In this document: piece after piece, positions 39,690 to 47,936 of the stretch
How positions within the stretch are numbered: position 1 is the stretch's first letter
How the letters are laid out: each line of letters starts with the position of its first letter
Assembly: GCA_049437325.1 (NCBI GenBank)
Contig: JBMTIM010000005.1
Coordinates: 1 to 64,000 of the forward strand
Direction: 5' to 3'
Length of the DNA stretch: 64,000 nucleotides
DNA from: UBA11606 sp049437325
Lineage (GTDB): Bacteria; Actinomycetota; Acidimicrobiia; Acidimicrobiales; Aldehydirespiratoraceae
Notes under the pieces: model-generated
What the model was told of the DNA's origin: nothing
Seen by the model: the letters and a program-made list of their open reading frames with translations, nothing else
Database searches by the model: none
Program-made: the position numbers and the translations under genes

Positions 39690-40282
39690 GCGAGGTCTTC
39701 TCCGATCCACTTGGGGTCGTGCGAACGCTCCCAGGAAGCGAGTTGGTCGAGGAGTCGGGCAGGGTCGGGATCGTCGAAGACGAGCGAGCGGTTCGTCGAC
39801 TTCAGAATCGCACGGTCGACCATGTCATCGAACAGCGACAGGAGCGGCTGCCAGAACCTGCCGACGTCGAGTACCCCCACGGGTTTGGCAAGGAGTCCGA
39901 TCTGGTTCCACGTCAGGGTCTCGGCGAGCTCCTCGAGTGTGCCGAATCCGCCCGGCAACGCGATGAATGCATCGGCGAGGTCGTACATGCGTGCCTTGCG
40001 TGCATGCATCGATGCCACCGTTTCGAGGCGGGTGAGACCTTGGTGGCCGACCTCGTCGGGAAAAAGGCCGTCGGGGATCACGCCGATCACCGAGCCACCG
40101 GCTTCCATCACCGTGTCGGCGATGAGACCCATGAGTCCGACGGCGCCACCGCCGTACACCAATTCGATGTTGCGTTCGGCCAGCAGGCGGCCCAGGGCAA
40201 CCGTGGCTTCGGTGACCGCCGGATCGGATCCGGGCGACGAGGCACAGAAAACACAGACGCGATGGATCCCGGCGGAAGCCAT
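39686..40282 (-). CDS. LOG family protein (nucleoside 5'-monophosphate phosphoribohydrolase)
   Basis: This 198-residue protein belongs to the LOG/TIGR00730 family, which cuts the N-glycosidic bond of (cytokinin) nucleoside monophosphates. The nucleotide-binding motif VFCASSPGSDP is at the N terminus. VYGGGAVGLMGLIAD follows, and the diagnostic PGGFGTLEEL box lies at about 110-119 after MHARKARM. In bacteria the substrate is often simply AMP. It has TAGTGT 6 nt before the ATG and is divergent from the acyl-CoA carboxylase gene. Confidence 0.9.
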   Translation of the reverse strand: MASAGIHRVCVFCASSPGSDPAVTEATVALGRLLAERNIELVYGGGAVGLMGLIADTVMEAGGSVIGVIPDGLFPDEVGHQGLTRLETVASMHARKARMYDLADAFIALPGGFGTLEELAETLTWNQIGLLAKPVGVLDVGRFWQPLLSLFDDMVDRAILKSTNRSLVFDDPDPARLLDQLASWERSHDPKWIGEDLA

Positions 40283-40288
40283 GGCGTC

Positions 40289-40294
40289 ACACTA
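40289..40294 (-). promoter_or_regulatory. -10 element of the LOG-DUF418 operon
   Basis: TAGTGT (40294 down to 40289) ends 6 nt before ATG 40282. Confidence 0.5.
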
Positions 40295-40313
40295 GCCATC
40301 GCTGCTCCTGCGC

Positions 40314-40330
40314 CCCGACGGGTCGTCGGG
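40314..40330. promoter_or_regulatory. Inverted repeat between divergent LOG and accD promoters
   Basis: CCCGAC (40314-40319) and GTCGGG (40325-40330) flank a 5-bp centre in the 118-bp divergent region. This could be an operator; no specific regulator is suggested. Confidence 0.3.
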
Positions 40331-40387
40331 CTCTCGGGCCATGGGGCCGATCCGACTCGAGGAACGGGCCTCCCGGGTAGTCCCGGC

Positions 40388-40393
40388 TAGATT
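40388..40393 (+). promoter_or_regulatory. -10 element of accD
   Basis: TAGATT ends 7 nt before GTG 40401 and sets that start. Confidence 0.5.
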
Positions 40394-40400
40394 CTTCGCC

Positions 40401-41960
40401 GTGACCGATTCGTCAATGCAAGCCAAGATCGACGACCTTCGCGACCGCAAGGAGGCGGCGCGGCACGCCGGGTCGGAGCGATCGGTCCAGCGTCAGCACG
40501 ACAAGGGAAAGATGCTGGCTCGGGAGCGCATCGACTATCTGCTCGACCCCGGCTCGTTCCACGAGCTCGACATGCTTGCTCGTCACCGAGCTCCCGACGA
40601 TGCCGGTCTCGCTGAGCGGCCCTACACCGACGGTGTCATCACCGGATGGGGAACCGTCGAGGGCCGCAAGGTGTTCGTCTTCTCCCAAGACTTCACCGTG
40701 ATGGGGGGCGCACTCGGCGAGGTGTTCGCCGAGAAGCTTCACAAGGTGATGGATCTCGCCCTTGCCACGGGAGCGCCGATGGTGGGCCTCAACGACGGTG
40801 CCGGGGCCAGAATTCAGGAAGGCGTCGTGAGCCTCGACGGGTATGGCGGCATCTTCTACCGCAATGTCCAGGCATCGGGTGTCATTCCTCAGATCTCGGT
40901 CATCCTCGGGCCGTGCGCCGGTGGTGCCGTCTACAGCCCGGCCATGACCGATTTCATCTTCATGGTGCGAGAGAAGTCGCACATGTTCATCACCGGTCCC
41001 GACGTGGTGAAGACGGTGACGGGTGAAGAGGTCAGCCTCGAGGATCTCGGCGGTGCTGGCTCCCACTCCACCAAGTCGGGCGTCGCCACGTTTGTCGCGA
41101 ACGACGAAGAAGAGGTCCTCGATCAGGTGAAGAATCTGTTGGCGCACCTGCCCTCGAACAACCTCGAGACTGCGCCGATCATGCTCGGTGACGATGACCC
41201 GGATCGTTTCTGTCCCGAGCTCGACACGATTCTTCCCGAAAGCGCCAATGTGCCGTACGACATGAAGCAGGTCATCGCCTCGGTCGTGGATGACGGTGAC
41301 TTCATGGAATACCACGCCTCATGGGGGCGGAGCATCGTGTGCGGATTCGCCCGTATCGAGGGCCGCAGTATCGGCGTCGTGGGGAATCAGCCGATGATGC
41401 TGGCAGGTGTCCTCGACATCGAGTCGTCGGAGAAGGCGGCCCGCTTCGTTCGCACCTGCGATGCGTTCAACATCCCGCTTCTCACGTTCGTCGACGTGCC
41501 CGGGTTTCTTCCCGGGGTCGATCAGGAGTACGGCGGCATCATCCGTCATGGCGCGAAACTGCTCTACGCCTATTGCGAGGCGACTGTTCCGAGGATCCAG
41601 GTCATCACCCGCAAGGCGTACGGCGGAGCGTACGTCGTGATGGATTCCAAGGGTGTGGGTTGCGACATCTCCTATGCGTGGCCCACCGCCGAACTTGCGG
41701 TCATGGGTCCCCAGGGCGCTGTCGAGATCATTCATCGTCGAGATCTGGCCGAGGCCAGCGATCCCGAAACCCGTCGAAACGAACTGGTTGCCGAGTATGC
41801 GAACCGGCTCGCAAACCCGTACCTCGCAGCCGAGCGCGGCTATGTCGACGACGTCATCGAGCCGGCCGAGACCCGCCGCAAGGTTGTCGCCGGGTTCCGT
41901 CTGCTCGAGACGAAGCGGGAAGAGGTTCCGGAGCGCAAGCACGGAAACGTTCCGCTGTAG
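40401..41960 (+). CDS. accD: Acyl-CoA carboxylase beta subunit (carboxyltransferase, AccD5/PccB type)
   Basis: This subunit transfers carboxyl groups from biotin to acetyl- or propionyl-CoA, supplying malonyl/methylmalonyl-CoA for lipids. The 519 residues are a standard PccB-type carboxyltransferase. The N-terminal crotonase fold has LMARERIDYLLD-like sequence (MLARERIDYLLDPGSFHELDMLARHR), then FSQDFTVMGGALGEVFAEKLHKVMDLA, GAPMVGLNDGAGARIQEGVVSLDGYGGIF and GPCAGGAVYSPAMTDF. The C-terminal half has GRSIGVVGNQPMMLAGVLDIESSEKAARFVRTCDAFNIPLLTFVDVPGFLPG and RKAYGGAYVVM. The alpha (biotin) subunit is not in the window. The epsilon subunit follows directly. Confidence 0.95.
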   Translation: MTDSSMQAKIDDLRDRKEAARHAGSERSVQRQHDKGKMLARERIDYLLDPGSFHELDMLARHRAPDDAGLAERPYTDGVITGWGTVEGRKVFVFSQDFTVMGGALGEVFAEKLHKVMDLALATGAPMVGLNDGAGARIQEGVVSLDGYGGIFYRNVQASGVIPQISVILGPCAGGAVYSPAMTDFIFMVREKSHMFITGPDVVKTVTGEEVSLEDLGGAGSHSTKSGVATFVANDEEEVLDQVKNLLAHLPSNNLETAPIMLGDDDPDRFCPELDTILPESANVPYDMKQVIASVVDDGDFMEYHASWGRSIVCGFARIEGRSIGVVGNQPMMLAGVLDIESSEKAARFVRTCDAFNIPLLTFVDVPGFLPGVDQEYGGIIRHGAKLLYAYCEATVPRIQVITRKAYGGAYVVMDSKGVGCDISYAWPTAELAVMGPQGAVEIIHRRDLAEASDPETRRNELVAEYANRLANPYLAAERGYVDDVIEPAETRRKVVAGFRLLETKREEVPERKHGNVPL

Positions 41961-41962
41961 TC

Positions 41963-42136
41963 ATGTCGTTCACCGTCGACCCGCAGCCCAGCGAGGAGGA
42001 GATGGCTGCCATTCTTGCGGCGTACGAGATCTTGTGGCCGCGTCCGAGTGCGGCGGTCTGTCCCGAACCGGCCGGTCGCTGGAGATTCGCGAGTCGGTCG
42101 TGGGGTCTGCGACCGGCGTACGGTGGCTGGCGCTGA
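41963..42136 (+). CDS. accE: Acyl-CoA carboxylase epsilon subunit
   Basis: This 57-residue protein follows accD by 2 nt. FTVDPQPSEEEMAAILAAYEILW is an acidic amphipathic helix as in actinobacterial AccE/PccE proteins, and the C terminus RWRFASRSWGLRP carries the basic Trp-Arg pattern those proteins share. Epsilon subunits stabilise the alpha-beta complex and raise activity. Small size and divergence make the call less certain than accD, but position and pattern agree. Confidence 0.8.
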   Translation: MSFTVDPQPSEEEMAAILAAYEILWPRPSAAVCPEPAGRWRFASRSWGLRPAYGGWR

Positions 42137-42164
42137 TGCACTCGGTGCTGCGTTTCGTGCAGAC

Positions 42165-42929
42165 ATGACCGTGCCGCAGCTCACCAAGACCAACGAACAG
42201 GCCGGCCATCGGGTGCGCTTCGAGTGGGGCCGTGAAGGCATGACCGAACTGGCGCCGCACGTCGATGTCGTGATCGTGGTCGACGTGCTGTCGTTCACCA
42301 CCTGCGTCGATGTTGCCCTCGGTCGTGGGGGAGTTGTCTTCCCGTACCCGTCGAGCCGAGACGGGGCAGCTTCCTTCGCCGATTCCGTCGATGCCGCCGT
42401 CGCCTCGAGCCGACGTGATGCCGGGACGTACTCGCTGTCACCGGCGTCGCTCGACGCACTGCCGGAGGGAACCCGGCTGGTGTTGCCGTCACCGAACGGC
42501 GCAGCGCTGCTCTTCGGCGCAATTGCAGCGGGTGCCGACGCCGTCGTTGCTGCCTGTATCCGAAACGGGGCTGCCATCGGTTCGTGGTTCGCCGATCAAG
42601 ATGTGTCGGTCGCCGTGATCGCAGCGGGTGAGCGATGGGGTGATGCCGACACACCGATTCGTGTCGCCATCGAGGATCTTTGGGGTGCAGGCTGCGTGCT
42701 CTCGCTGTTCGAGCCGGCTGATCTTTCACCAGAGGCGAGAGTGGCGGCCAACGCGTGGCGGGCTGTCGAGGCCGACATCGTCGCCGAACTCCAGCACTGT
42801 TCGTCGGGTCGCGAACTCGTGTTCAACGGCTTCGAGAGCGATGTGCAGTTCGCAAGCGCAGCCCATGTCAGCGACTCGGTCCCGGTTCTCGTCGATCAAC
42901 GGTTCGTCGATCTCACCGGTGCCGGGTGA
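42165..42929 (+). CDS. comB: 2-phosphosulfolactate phosphatase family protein
   Basis: This 254-residue protein is of the ComB family, which dephosphorylates (2R)-phospho-3-sulfolactate in methanogen coenzyme M synthesis and also occurs in many bacteria. Family features seen are RFEWGREGMTELAPHVDVVIVVDVLSFTTCVDVAL (with the conserved VDVLSFTT), LPSPNGAALLFGA, VVAACIRNGAAIGSW, VAVIAAGERW and RVAIEDLWGAG. No comA or comC homologue is nearby and the bacterial role is unclear. The ATG at 42165 gives the family N terminus. It follows accE by 28 nt. Confidence 0.88.
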   Translation: MTVPQLTKTNEQAGHRVRFEWGREGMTELAPHVDVVIVVDVLSFTTCVDVALGRGGVVFPYPSSRDGAASFADSVDAAVASSRRDAGTYSLSPASLDALPEGTRLVLPSPNGAALLFGAIAAGADAVVAACIRNGAAIGSWFADQDVSVAVIAAGERWGDADTPIRVAIEDLWGAGCVLSLFEPADLSPEARVAANAWRAVEADIVAELQHCSSGRELVFNGFESDVQFASAAHVSDSVPVLVDQRFVDLTGAG

Positions 42930-43013
42930 CATCCAGCATCCACAGGACCATCTCGCAACCGAGAACGGCAGTGATGGGGCCCTGCTGCCGATGCAGACGG
43001 GCATCCAGAATGG

Positions 43014-43652
43014 TCAGTGCTGGCGGGTCGCAACGAAGACCCAGCCGTCGACGCCGGAGACGGGCATATGGGCGCCGTGCTCGCGGAGATCGAGTGAGAT
43101 GACGCCATCGGCATCGAGTTGTTCGAGTTTGGGAACCAAGGTGTTCTCGTTCACGAAGACCTCGTTGACGCCGATGATCAGGGTGCCGCCCGGCGTGATG
43201 ATCCGACAGATCTCGTCGAGAGCATCTGCGTAGACATGACCGAACGAAAAGACTCCCATCGCGGCGGCGGCGCCGTACGCCCCGTCGACGATGTCGAGCG
43301 GCTCGTTGAGGTCGGCGCTCCAAAGGTCTCGGTAGATCCCTGTCGCGTGGGCCCGCTCGATCATCTCGGGTGAGTAGTCGATGCCGTCGATGGTTTCGAA
43401 ACCGAGGTCGGCGAGTTCACGACCGAGCAATCCGGTGCCGCATCCGAGATCGATGACCGGTGTGCGTCGGTCGACCACGTGAGCGTCGAAGGCCGCGCGA
43501 CAGCGTGCCGGCATCGCGTAGGAGCGACCCTCGACAAGTTCTTCGTCGTAGGTCGCAGCCCATGCCGAGTAGAAGTCTTTCGTCTCGTGCTCTTCGATCG
43601 TGTAGGCGCGTTCGTAGAAACTCGAGACCGGTCGTTCGGCGTCGGCTCCCAT
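43014..43652 (-). CDS. Class I SAM-dependent methyltransferase
   Basis: This 212-residue Rossmann-fold methyltransferase has motif I TPVIDLGCGTGLLGRELADLGF and post-I IDGIDYSPEMIERA. Acidic motif II/III follows (WSADLNEPLDIVDGAYGAAAAMGVFSFGHV), then ICRIITPGGTLIIGVNEVFV. The N terminus FYERAYTIEEHETKDFYSAWAATYDEEL resembles Williams-Beuren-type and related small-molecule methyltransferases. The substrate is unknown. It starts 10 nt after the pheA stop on the same strand, so co-transcription with pheA is likely. Confidence 0.85.
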   Translation of the reverse strand: MGADAERPVSSFYERAYTIEEHETKDFYSAWAATYDEELVEGRSYAMPARCRAAFDAHVVDRRTPVIDLGCGTGLLGRELADLGFETIDGIDYSPEMIERAHATGIYRDLWSADLNEPLDIVDGAYGAAAAMGVFSFGHVYADALDEICRIITPGGTLIIGVNEVFVNENTLVPKLEQLDADGVISLDLREHGAHMPVSGVDGWVFVATRQH

Positions 43653-43661
43653 GAGGGAGTT

Positions 43662-44594
43662 CTACTTGATTTGATTGCGGAGCGCTTCGAGCCACCGGTC
43701 GGCATGGGCGATCCCGTCTCGGTTGGCTTCCTGCACCTCGGCGGCTCCGTATGCCGAAGGATACGAGCCGAGGAACTTGACATTGCCCTGTTTCATGTGG
43801 ATGTTGCGCAAGGCGTCACCGACGACTTCGTCGGAGATGTGGCCTTCGCAGTCCGCCAGGAAGCAGTAATCGCCGAGGCCTTTGCGGGTGGGCCGGCTTT
43901 CGAGGCGGGTCAGGTTGATGGACCGTGCTGCGAACTCTTGCAGGATGCCGACCAACGAGCCTGGAGCGTCCTCTCGCTGGTAGATCAGGATCGAGGTCTT
44001 GTCGTGACCGGACGGTGGAGTGATCCCGTCGCGTCCGACGAGTACGAAGCGGGTTTGGTTCTCGGGGTGATCCTCGATGTCTGCCACGAGCACATCGAGG
44101 CCGTAGACCTCGGCGGAACGAGCGGGTGCCACGGCCGCTGTGTCGGTTCGGCCGCTCTCGGCGAGCTCGCGGGCTGCATCTGCTGTGGAGTTCGTCGCCT
44201 CGATCGCAGCATGGCCGAGTTGATCAGCCAGGAACCGACGGCACTGGGCGTACGCGATCGGGTAGGACCTGACGTGCTGGATGTCGGCGAGCTGCACCCC
44301 GGGGTGGACGAGCAGGTTGAGGCTGATGTTCATCACGACCTCACGCTGGATCAGCAATGCCTCCGCCTCGAACGCCAACGTGTCGAGGGTGGCGTTGACC
44401 GATCCTTCGATCATGTTTTCGATGGCAGCGAATCCATAGTCGACCTCACCGCGCTCGGCCGCACGCAGCACCTCGACGATGCTTCCCGCCGGGCGGAGCT
44501 CGAGTTCTGCAAGGTCGGGCTCACCGCACAGGGCCTGCTCGGTGAAGGTACCGGCCGGGCCGAGGTAGGCGATCGAAGCGGGATCGTTGCTCAC
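43662..44594 (-). CDS. pheA: Prephenate dehydratase
   Basis: This enzyme converts prephenate to phenylpyruvate in phenylalanine synthesis. The 310 residues comprise the dehydratase domain (SIAYLGPAGTFTEQAL at the N terminus, YGFAAIENMIEGSVNATLDTL, then the region VRSYPIAYAQCRRFL, and TRFVLVGRDGITPPSG). A C-terminal ACT domain (about 200-275: TSILIYQREDAPGSLVGILQEFAARSINLTRLESRPTRKGLGDYCFLADCEGH) gives phenylalanine feedback control. There is no chorismate mutase part. Two GTG codons stand in a row; the second (44594) is 7 nt after TATCCT and is preferred. Confidence 0.93.
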   Translation of the reverse strand: MSNDPASIAYLGPAGTFTEQALCGEPDLAELELRPAGSIVEVLRAAERGEVDYGFAAIENMIEGSVNATLDTLAFEAEALLIQREVVMNISLNLLVHPGVQLADIQHVRSYPIAYAQCRRFLADQLGHAAIEATNSTADAARELAESGRTDTAAVAPARSAEVYGLDVLVADIEDHPENQTRFVLVGRDGITPPSGHDKTSILIYQREDAPGSLVGILQEFAARSINLTRLESRPTRKGLGDYCFLADCEGHISDEVVGDALRNIHMKQGNVKFLGSYPSAYGAAEVQEANRDGIAHADRWLEALRNQIK

Positions 44595-44601
44595 CACGGA
44601 A

Positions 44602-44607
44602 AGGATA
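44602..44607 (-). promoter_or_regulatory. -10 element of pheA
   Basis: TATCCT (44607 down to 44602) ends 7 nt before GTG 44594 and only 4 nt before GTG 44597, favouring the former as start. Confidence 0.45.
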
Positions 44608-44635
44608 CGACCTCGTGGCAGCGCCGCCGCCGTCC

Positions 44636-45616
44636 CTATCCCTTGACGGAACCGGCCAAGAGACCGCGGACGAAGTATCGCTGGAGGCTGAAGAACACCA
44701 CGAGCGGCACGAATGCCTGCACGAAGGCGCCCGCCGTGAGGAGGTGCTCTGTTCGGCCGAAGTCACCGGCGAGGTTCGCGATGCGCTGTGTGGTCGGGAA
44801 AACCTCGGGCGTCCCACTGTTGAGCATGATCACCGCAATCAGATAGTCGTTCCAGGTCCAGAGGAATTGGAAGATCGCAAATGCGGCAATCGCCGGCACC
44901 GACAACGGCAGGACGAGTCGCATGAAGGTGCTGAAGTGGTCGGCGCCGTCCACCCGAGCGGACTCGATCAGTTCGTCAGGCAGGCTCGACATGTAGTTGT
45001 GGAGCAGGAAGATCGCGAACGGCATGGCGAAGCCGGTGTGGGTGAGCACGACGGCCCACGGCCCTCCCGCCAAGTCGAAGTCGGGGATGAGCGTGAGCGT
45101 TCGCTCGGTGAACGGCACCGTGAAGTGGGCCCCACCGAGGTACATCCGCAGCAGCGGAATGAGCGCGACCTGCAGCGGAATCGAGAGCAGCGCCACCGTG
45201 GCGATGAACAGGGGTTTGCGGCCTTTGAAGTCGATCCAGGCAAAGGCATATGCGGCGAAGCAGGCGATTGCGATCGGAATGATCGTCGACGGCACGGCGA
45301 TGGCGAGCGACGAAATCACCGATGTCAGCATGCCCGATGCCTGGTCGTTGCTCAGGACGACGCAGTAGTTCTCGAGTACGTGGAACAGGTCGTCGCGAAG
45401 GTATTCGTCGGGACAACCGGCCTCGAAGTTCCGGTCGGTATCCCACAACGCCTCCCAGAAGCCGGTTTGACGCTGGCGGGTGCGACTGCGGAAGGAGTTG
45501 ACGAACAGTGACAGTGAGGGAATCGTCCAGATCACGACGATGCCCCACATCGCCCACATCGGAACGTTGCTGAGTTTGCGGTAGGCGCGGTCGATCACGG
45601 AGTTGCCGTTCCTCAT
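44636..45616 (-). CDS. Sugar ABC transporter permease, MalG/AglG type
   Basis: This 326-residue permease has six hydrophobic segments, beginning LSNVPMWAMWGIVVIWTIPSLSLFVNSF. The cytoplasmic EAA loop is DELIESARVDGADHFSTFMRLVLPLSVP, which docks to the ATPase. The first periplasmic loop is longer than usual (about 60 residues, including RNFEAGCPDEYLRDDLFHVLENYCVVL). It overlaps the MalF-type gene by 4 nt (ATGA). The C terminus QRYFVRGLLAGSVKG is typical of MalG. The pattern is closest to alpha-glucoside (Agl) importers as I recall them. No ATPase gene is adjacent. Confidence 0.88.
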   Translation of the reverse strand: MRNGNSVIDRAYRKLSNVPMWAMWGIVVIWTIPSLSLFVNSFRSRTRQRQTGFWEALWDTDRNFEAGCPDEYLRDDLFHVLENYCVVLSNDQASGMLTSVISSLAIAVPSTIIPIAIACFAAYAFAWIDFKGRKPLFIATVALLSIPLQVALIPLLRMYLGGAHFTVPFTERTLTLIPDFDLAGGPWAVVLTHTGFAMPFAIFLLHNYMSSLPDELIESARVDGADHFSTFMRLVLPLSVPAIAAFAIFQFLWTWNDYLIAVIMLNSGTPEVFPTTQRIANLAGDFGRTEHLLTAGAFVQAFVPLVVFFSLQRYFVRGLLAGSVKG

Positions 45617-47826
45617 GACTCCGCCTTCTGCATGTTGAAGACGTTGAAGATCAGCACGGGCGCAACGATGAGGAGAATGACCACTGCCATCGCGGAGCCG
45701 ACGCCGCGGTTGAGGAACTGGAACGACTCGGTGATGAAGTCGTGGGCCAGCACGTTGGTACCGAAGTTGCCCCCGGTGCTGACGCGAACGATGTCGAACA
45801 CCTTGGCCACGGCGACCAGAATCGTGGTGAGCACGACGCCAACGGTCGGCAAGATCTGCGGCAGCGTGACGTTGAAGAACTGCTCGGATTCGGTGGCGCC
45901 GTCGATGCGGGCCGCCTCATGGAGCTCCTCGGGCACCGCTTTGATCGCGGCCGACAGGATCACCATGGCGAAGCCGGTTTGGATCCAGATGAGAATGAAC
46001 ATCAGGTAGACGTTGTTGAACGGTTGCACCAGTTCGCGAAACGCAACCGCTTCGGCCTGGATGGAACCGTCGTCGTTGATCTGGAAGCCACCGAGATCTC
46101 GCAGGAGGATCTCGATGAACAGCCAGCCGGTGATGACCGCCATCACGCCGGCTGCTGCAAAGCCTTCGTCGCGCTGCCATCTCGCCCAGATCGTGAACCC
46201 GATCCGGGCGAGGATCGCTCCAAGGGCGATCAGCACGGCCCAGCGGATCCAGCCGGGGTAATCGGACCCCTCGACGCCGGCGTGGCTCAGATCGCCGAGC
46301 TCCACCCAAACGGCGTTGAGGACTCCGGTCTGCTTCTGACTGGTGTTCTTTGGAGCGTATTGGAGGCGCCAAATGACCGATGCGCCGACCATCGAGATCG
46401 CCATCGGCATGAACACGAGCGATTTTGCGATGCTCTCCCACCGGCCGGCCTTCTGGGAGAGAACCGCCATCGCCAAGCCGAGCGTGGTGGCGCCGATCGT
46501 GACGGTGAACATCCACCAGATGGTGTTCGGCAGTGTGCCGCGAATGACCGAGAAGAAGGCGAAGGCGATCAAGACGCCACCGACCAGGATCGATCCTCTC
46601 GAGGTGGGGGAGTGATCGAGGCCCCGGGTGCGGTTGCGGGTCCAGTTGATCGACGTGGCGATTGTGAAGCCGACAACGATCAGGAACAGGCCGCCCCAGG
46701 TGAGTCGGCTGGTGAGGACGTTCCAGGTGCCATCGTCCCCGCTCCACGACCGCCAGTCGAGGAATCGCTCCGACCCAGCAAGTTCACGGTAGTTGTCGAA
46801 GCCGACGAACTCCTCGCTGTCGCGATCCTGAAACGAGGTGATGATCGTCCGAATCGCAGGAACGATGAGATTGACGGTGAGGAAGGTCAGTGCCGGGGCC
46901 AGAAAGATGACGGCACGGGCGCGGCGGTCGAACGAGGCCATGCCGTTTGCGTCACGGGCCGGGGGCCAGCCGAACCGCAGGCCGAGGAGGCCGAGGGGGA
47001 TCATGCACACCAACCGGGATGTTGTGGCCGAGCCACCGCTGAGGTCGGGAAGCAGCCAGCCGCCGGTGGTGGCCCCGAGCGCTGCGCCGAGCAGACATCG
47101 CTCGACGAGGACGTGGCGCTTGCCGGCAAGGTAGGAACTACCACCCACGACCGCGGCACCGATGACTGCCATCACTGCCACGGTGACGAGCGACGCATCG
47201 GGTCGGTTTCGGAACAGCAGGTTGTCGCCGACGACCCAGCCACCGCCAAGTCCGATGAGGGTCGGAACGGCGAGGCGGACCCGGCGGTCGGCGAAACCCG
47301 TTGCCATGCCGGCGAGCGCACCGAGAACGGCACCGAGGATCGGCCACTCGACGAGACCGACCACACCGGTGGCGTATTCGATCAGCGTGGGGTCGGCGAT
47401 CTTTGCGATGGCGTCGACCAGCGCTCGATCTTCGACGACGATCGTCTCGCCGTCATCGAGGATGAGCTGGAACTCACTGTCTGCGACGAGCGCACCGACC
47501 GAGCGGTTCCCGCGGAGGAGACCAAACCCGATACCGCCGAGCAGCGCCCCGGTGAGGCTCCGGTAGGCCGTCCAGTTTCGTCGCGCCAGCGAAACCATGA
47601 GGTTGAGCGACACGAACACTGCGGCACTGGTTGCGACGACGACGACGATCCAGAACGTGATTCGGCCGAGGCGGCCGAGCTGCCCGATGTTGGCGGAGGC
47701 GCCGACCAGGCCCAGCAGCAGGAGGCTGAGAACGATGCCGCGGACGCGGTTGCCCAGTTGCAGGCCCGACCGAGTGGTTTCGTCAGATGTCAGCTCGGTT
47801 GCCGAGTCGTCGGCAACTGCGGTCAT
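45613..47826 (-). CDS. Sugar ABC transporter permease, MalF/AglF type, with large N-terminal membrane extension
   Basis: This protein has 737 residues, more than twice the usual permease size. Residues 1-310 form an extra membrane module of about seven or eight hydrophobic segments (for example RITFWIVVVVATSAAVFVSLNLMVSL and ASLVTVAVMAVIGAAVVGGSSYLAG). It is interrupted by a small acidic domain (DSEFQLILDDGETIVVEDRALVDAIAKIAD). The canonical MalF core starts about 325 (RARAVIFLAPALTFLTVNLIVPAI), with further inserted helices, and ends with the EAA loop EELHEAARIDGATESEQFFNVTLPQILP. A GGGGGAG ribosome-binding site precedes ATG 47826. The extension may be regulatory or structural. Confidence 0.85.
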   Translation of the reverse strand: MTAVADDSATELTSDETTRSGLQLGNRVRGIVLSLLLLGLVGASANIGQLGRLGRITFWIVVVVATSAAVFVSLNLMVSLARRNWTAYRSLTGALLGGIGFGLLRGNRSVGALVADSEFQLILDDGETIVVEDRALVDAIAKIADPTLIEYATGVVGLVEWPILGAVLGALAGMATGFADRRVRLAVPTLIGLGGGWVVGDNLLFRNRPDASLVTVAVMAVIGAAVVGGSSYLAGKRHVLVERCLLGAALGATTGGWLLPDLSGGSATTSRLVCMIPLGLLGLRFGWPPARDANGMASFDRRARAVIFLAPALTFLTVNLIVPAIRTIITSFQDRDSEEFVGFDNYRELAGSERFLDWRSWSGDDGTWNVLTSRLTWGGLFLIVVGFTIATSINWTRNRTRGLDHSPTSRGSILVGGVLIAFAFFSVIRGTLPNTIWWMFTVTIGATTLGLAMAVLSQKAGRWESIAKSLVFMPMAISMVGASVIWRLQYAPKNTSQKQTGVLNAVWVELGDLSHAGVEGSDYPGWIRWAVLIALGAILARIGFTIWARWQRDEGFAAAGVMAVITGWLFIEILLRDLGGFQINDDGSIQAEAVAFRELVQPFNNVYLMFILIWIQTGFAMVILSAAIKAVPEELHEAARIDGATESEQFFNVTLPQILPTVGVVLTTILVAVAKVFDIVRVSTGGNFGTNVLAHDFITESFQFLNRGVGSAMAVVILLIVAPVLIFNVFNMQKAES

Positions 47827-47856
47827 GTGGTCTCCCCCGAGGTGTGTCGAAAAGGT

Positions 47857-47894
47857 GTCGAGGGCGGCGGCCGGAGTCGACCACCGCCCTCGAC
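47857..47894 (-). terminator. Intercistronic hairpin between binding-protein and permease genes
   Basis: GTCGAGGGCGG (47857-47867) and CCGCCCTCGAC (47884-47894) are perfect 11-bp arms with a 16-nt loop, in the 110-bp gap. A partial terminator or mRNA-stabilising stem here would give more binding protein than permease, as known for many ABC importer operons. Confidence 0.65.
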
Positions 47895-47936
47895 GGCGCA
47901 TCATTCAGAATGCGGTGCAGCCGAGGCTGCGGTTGG

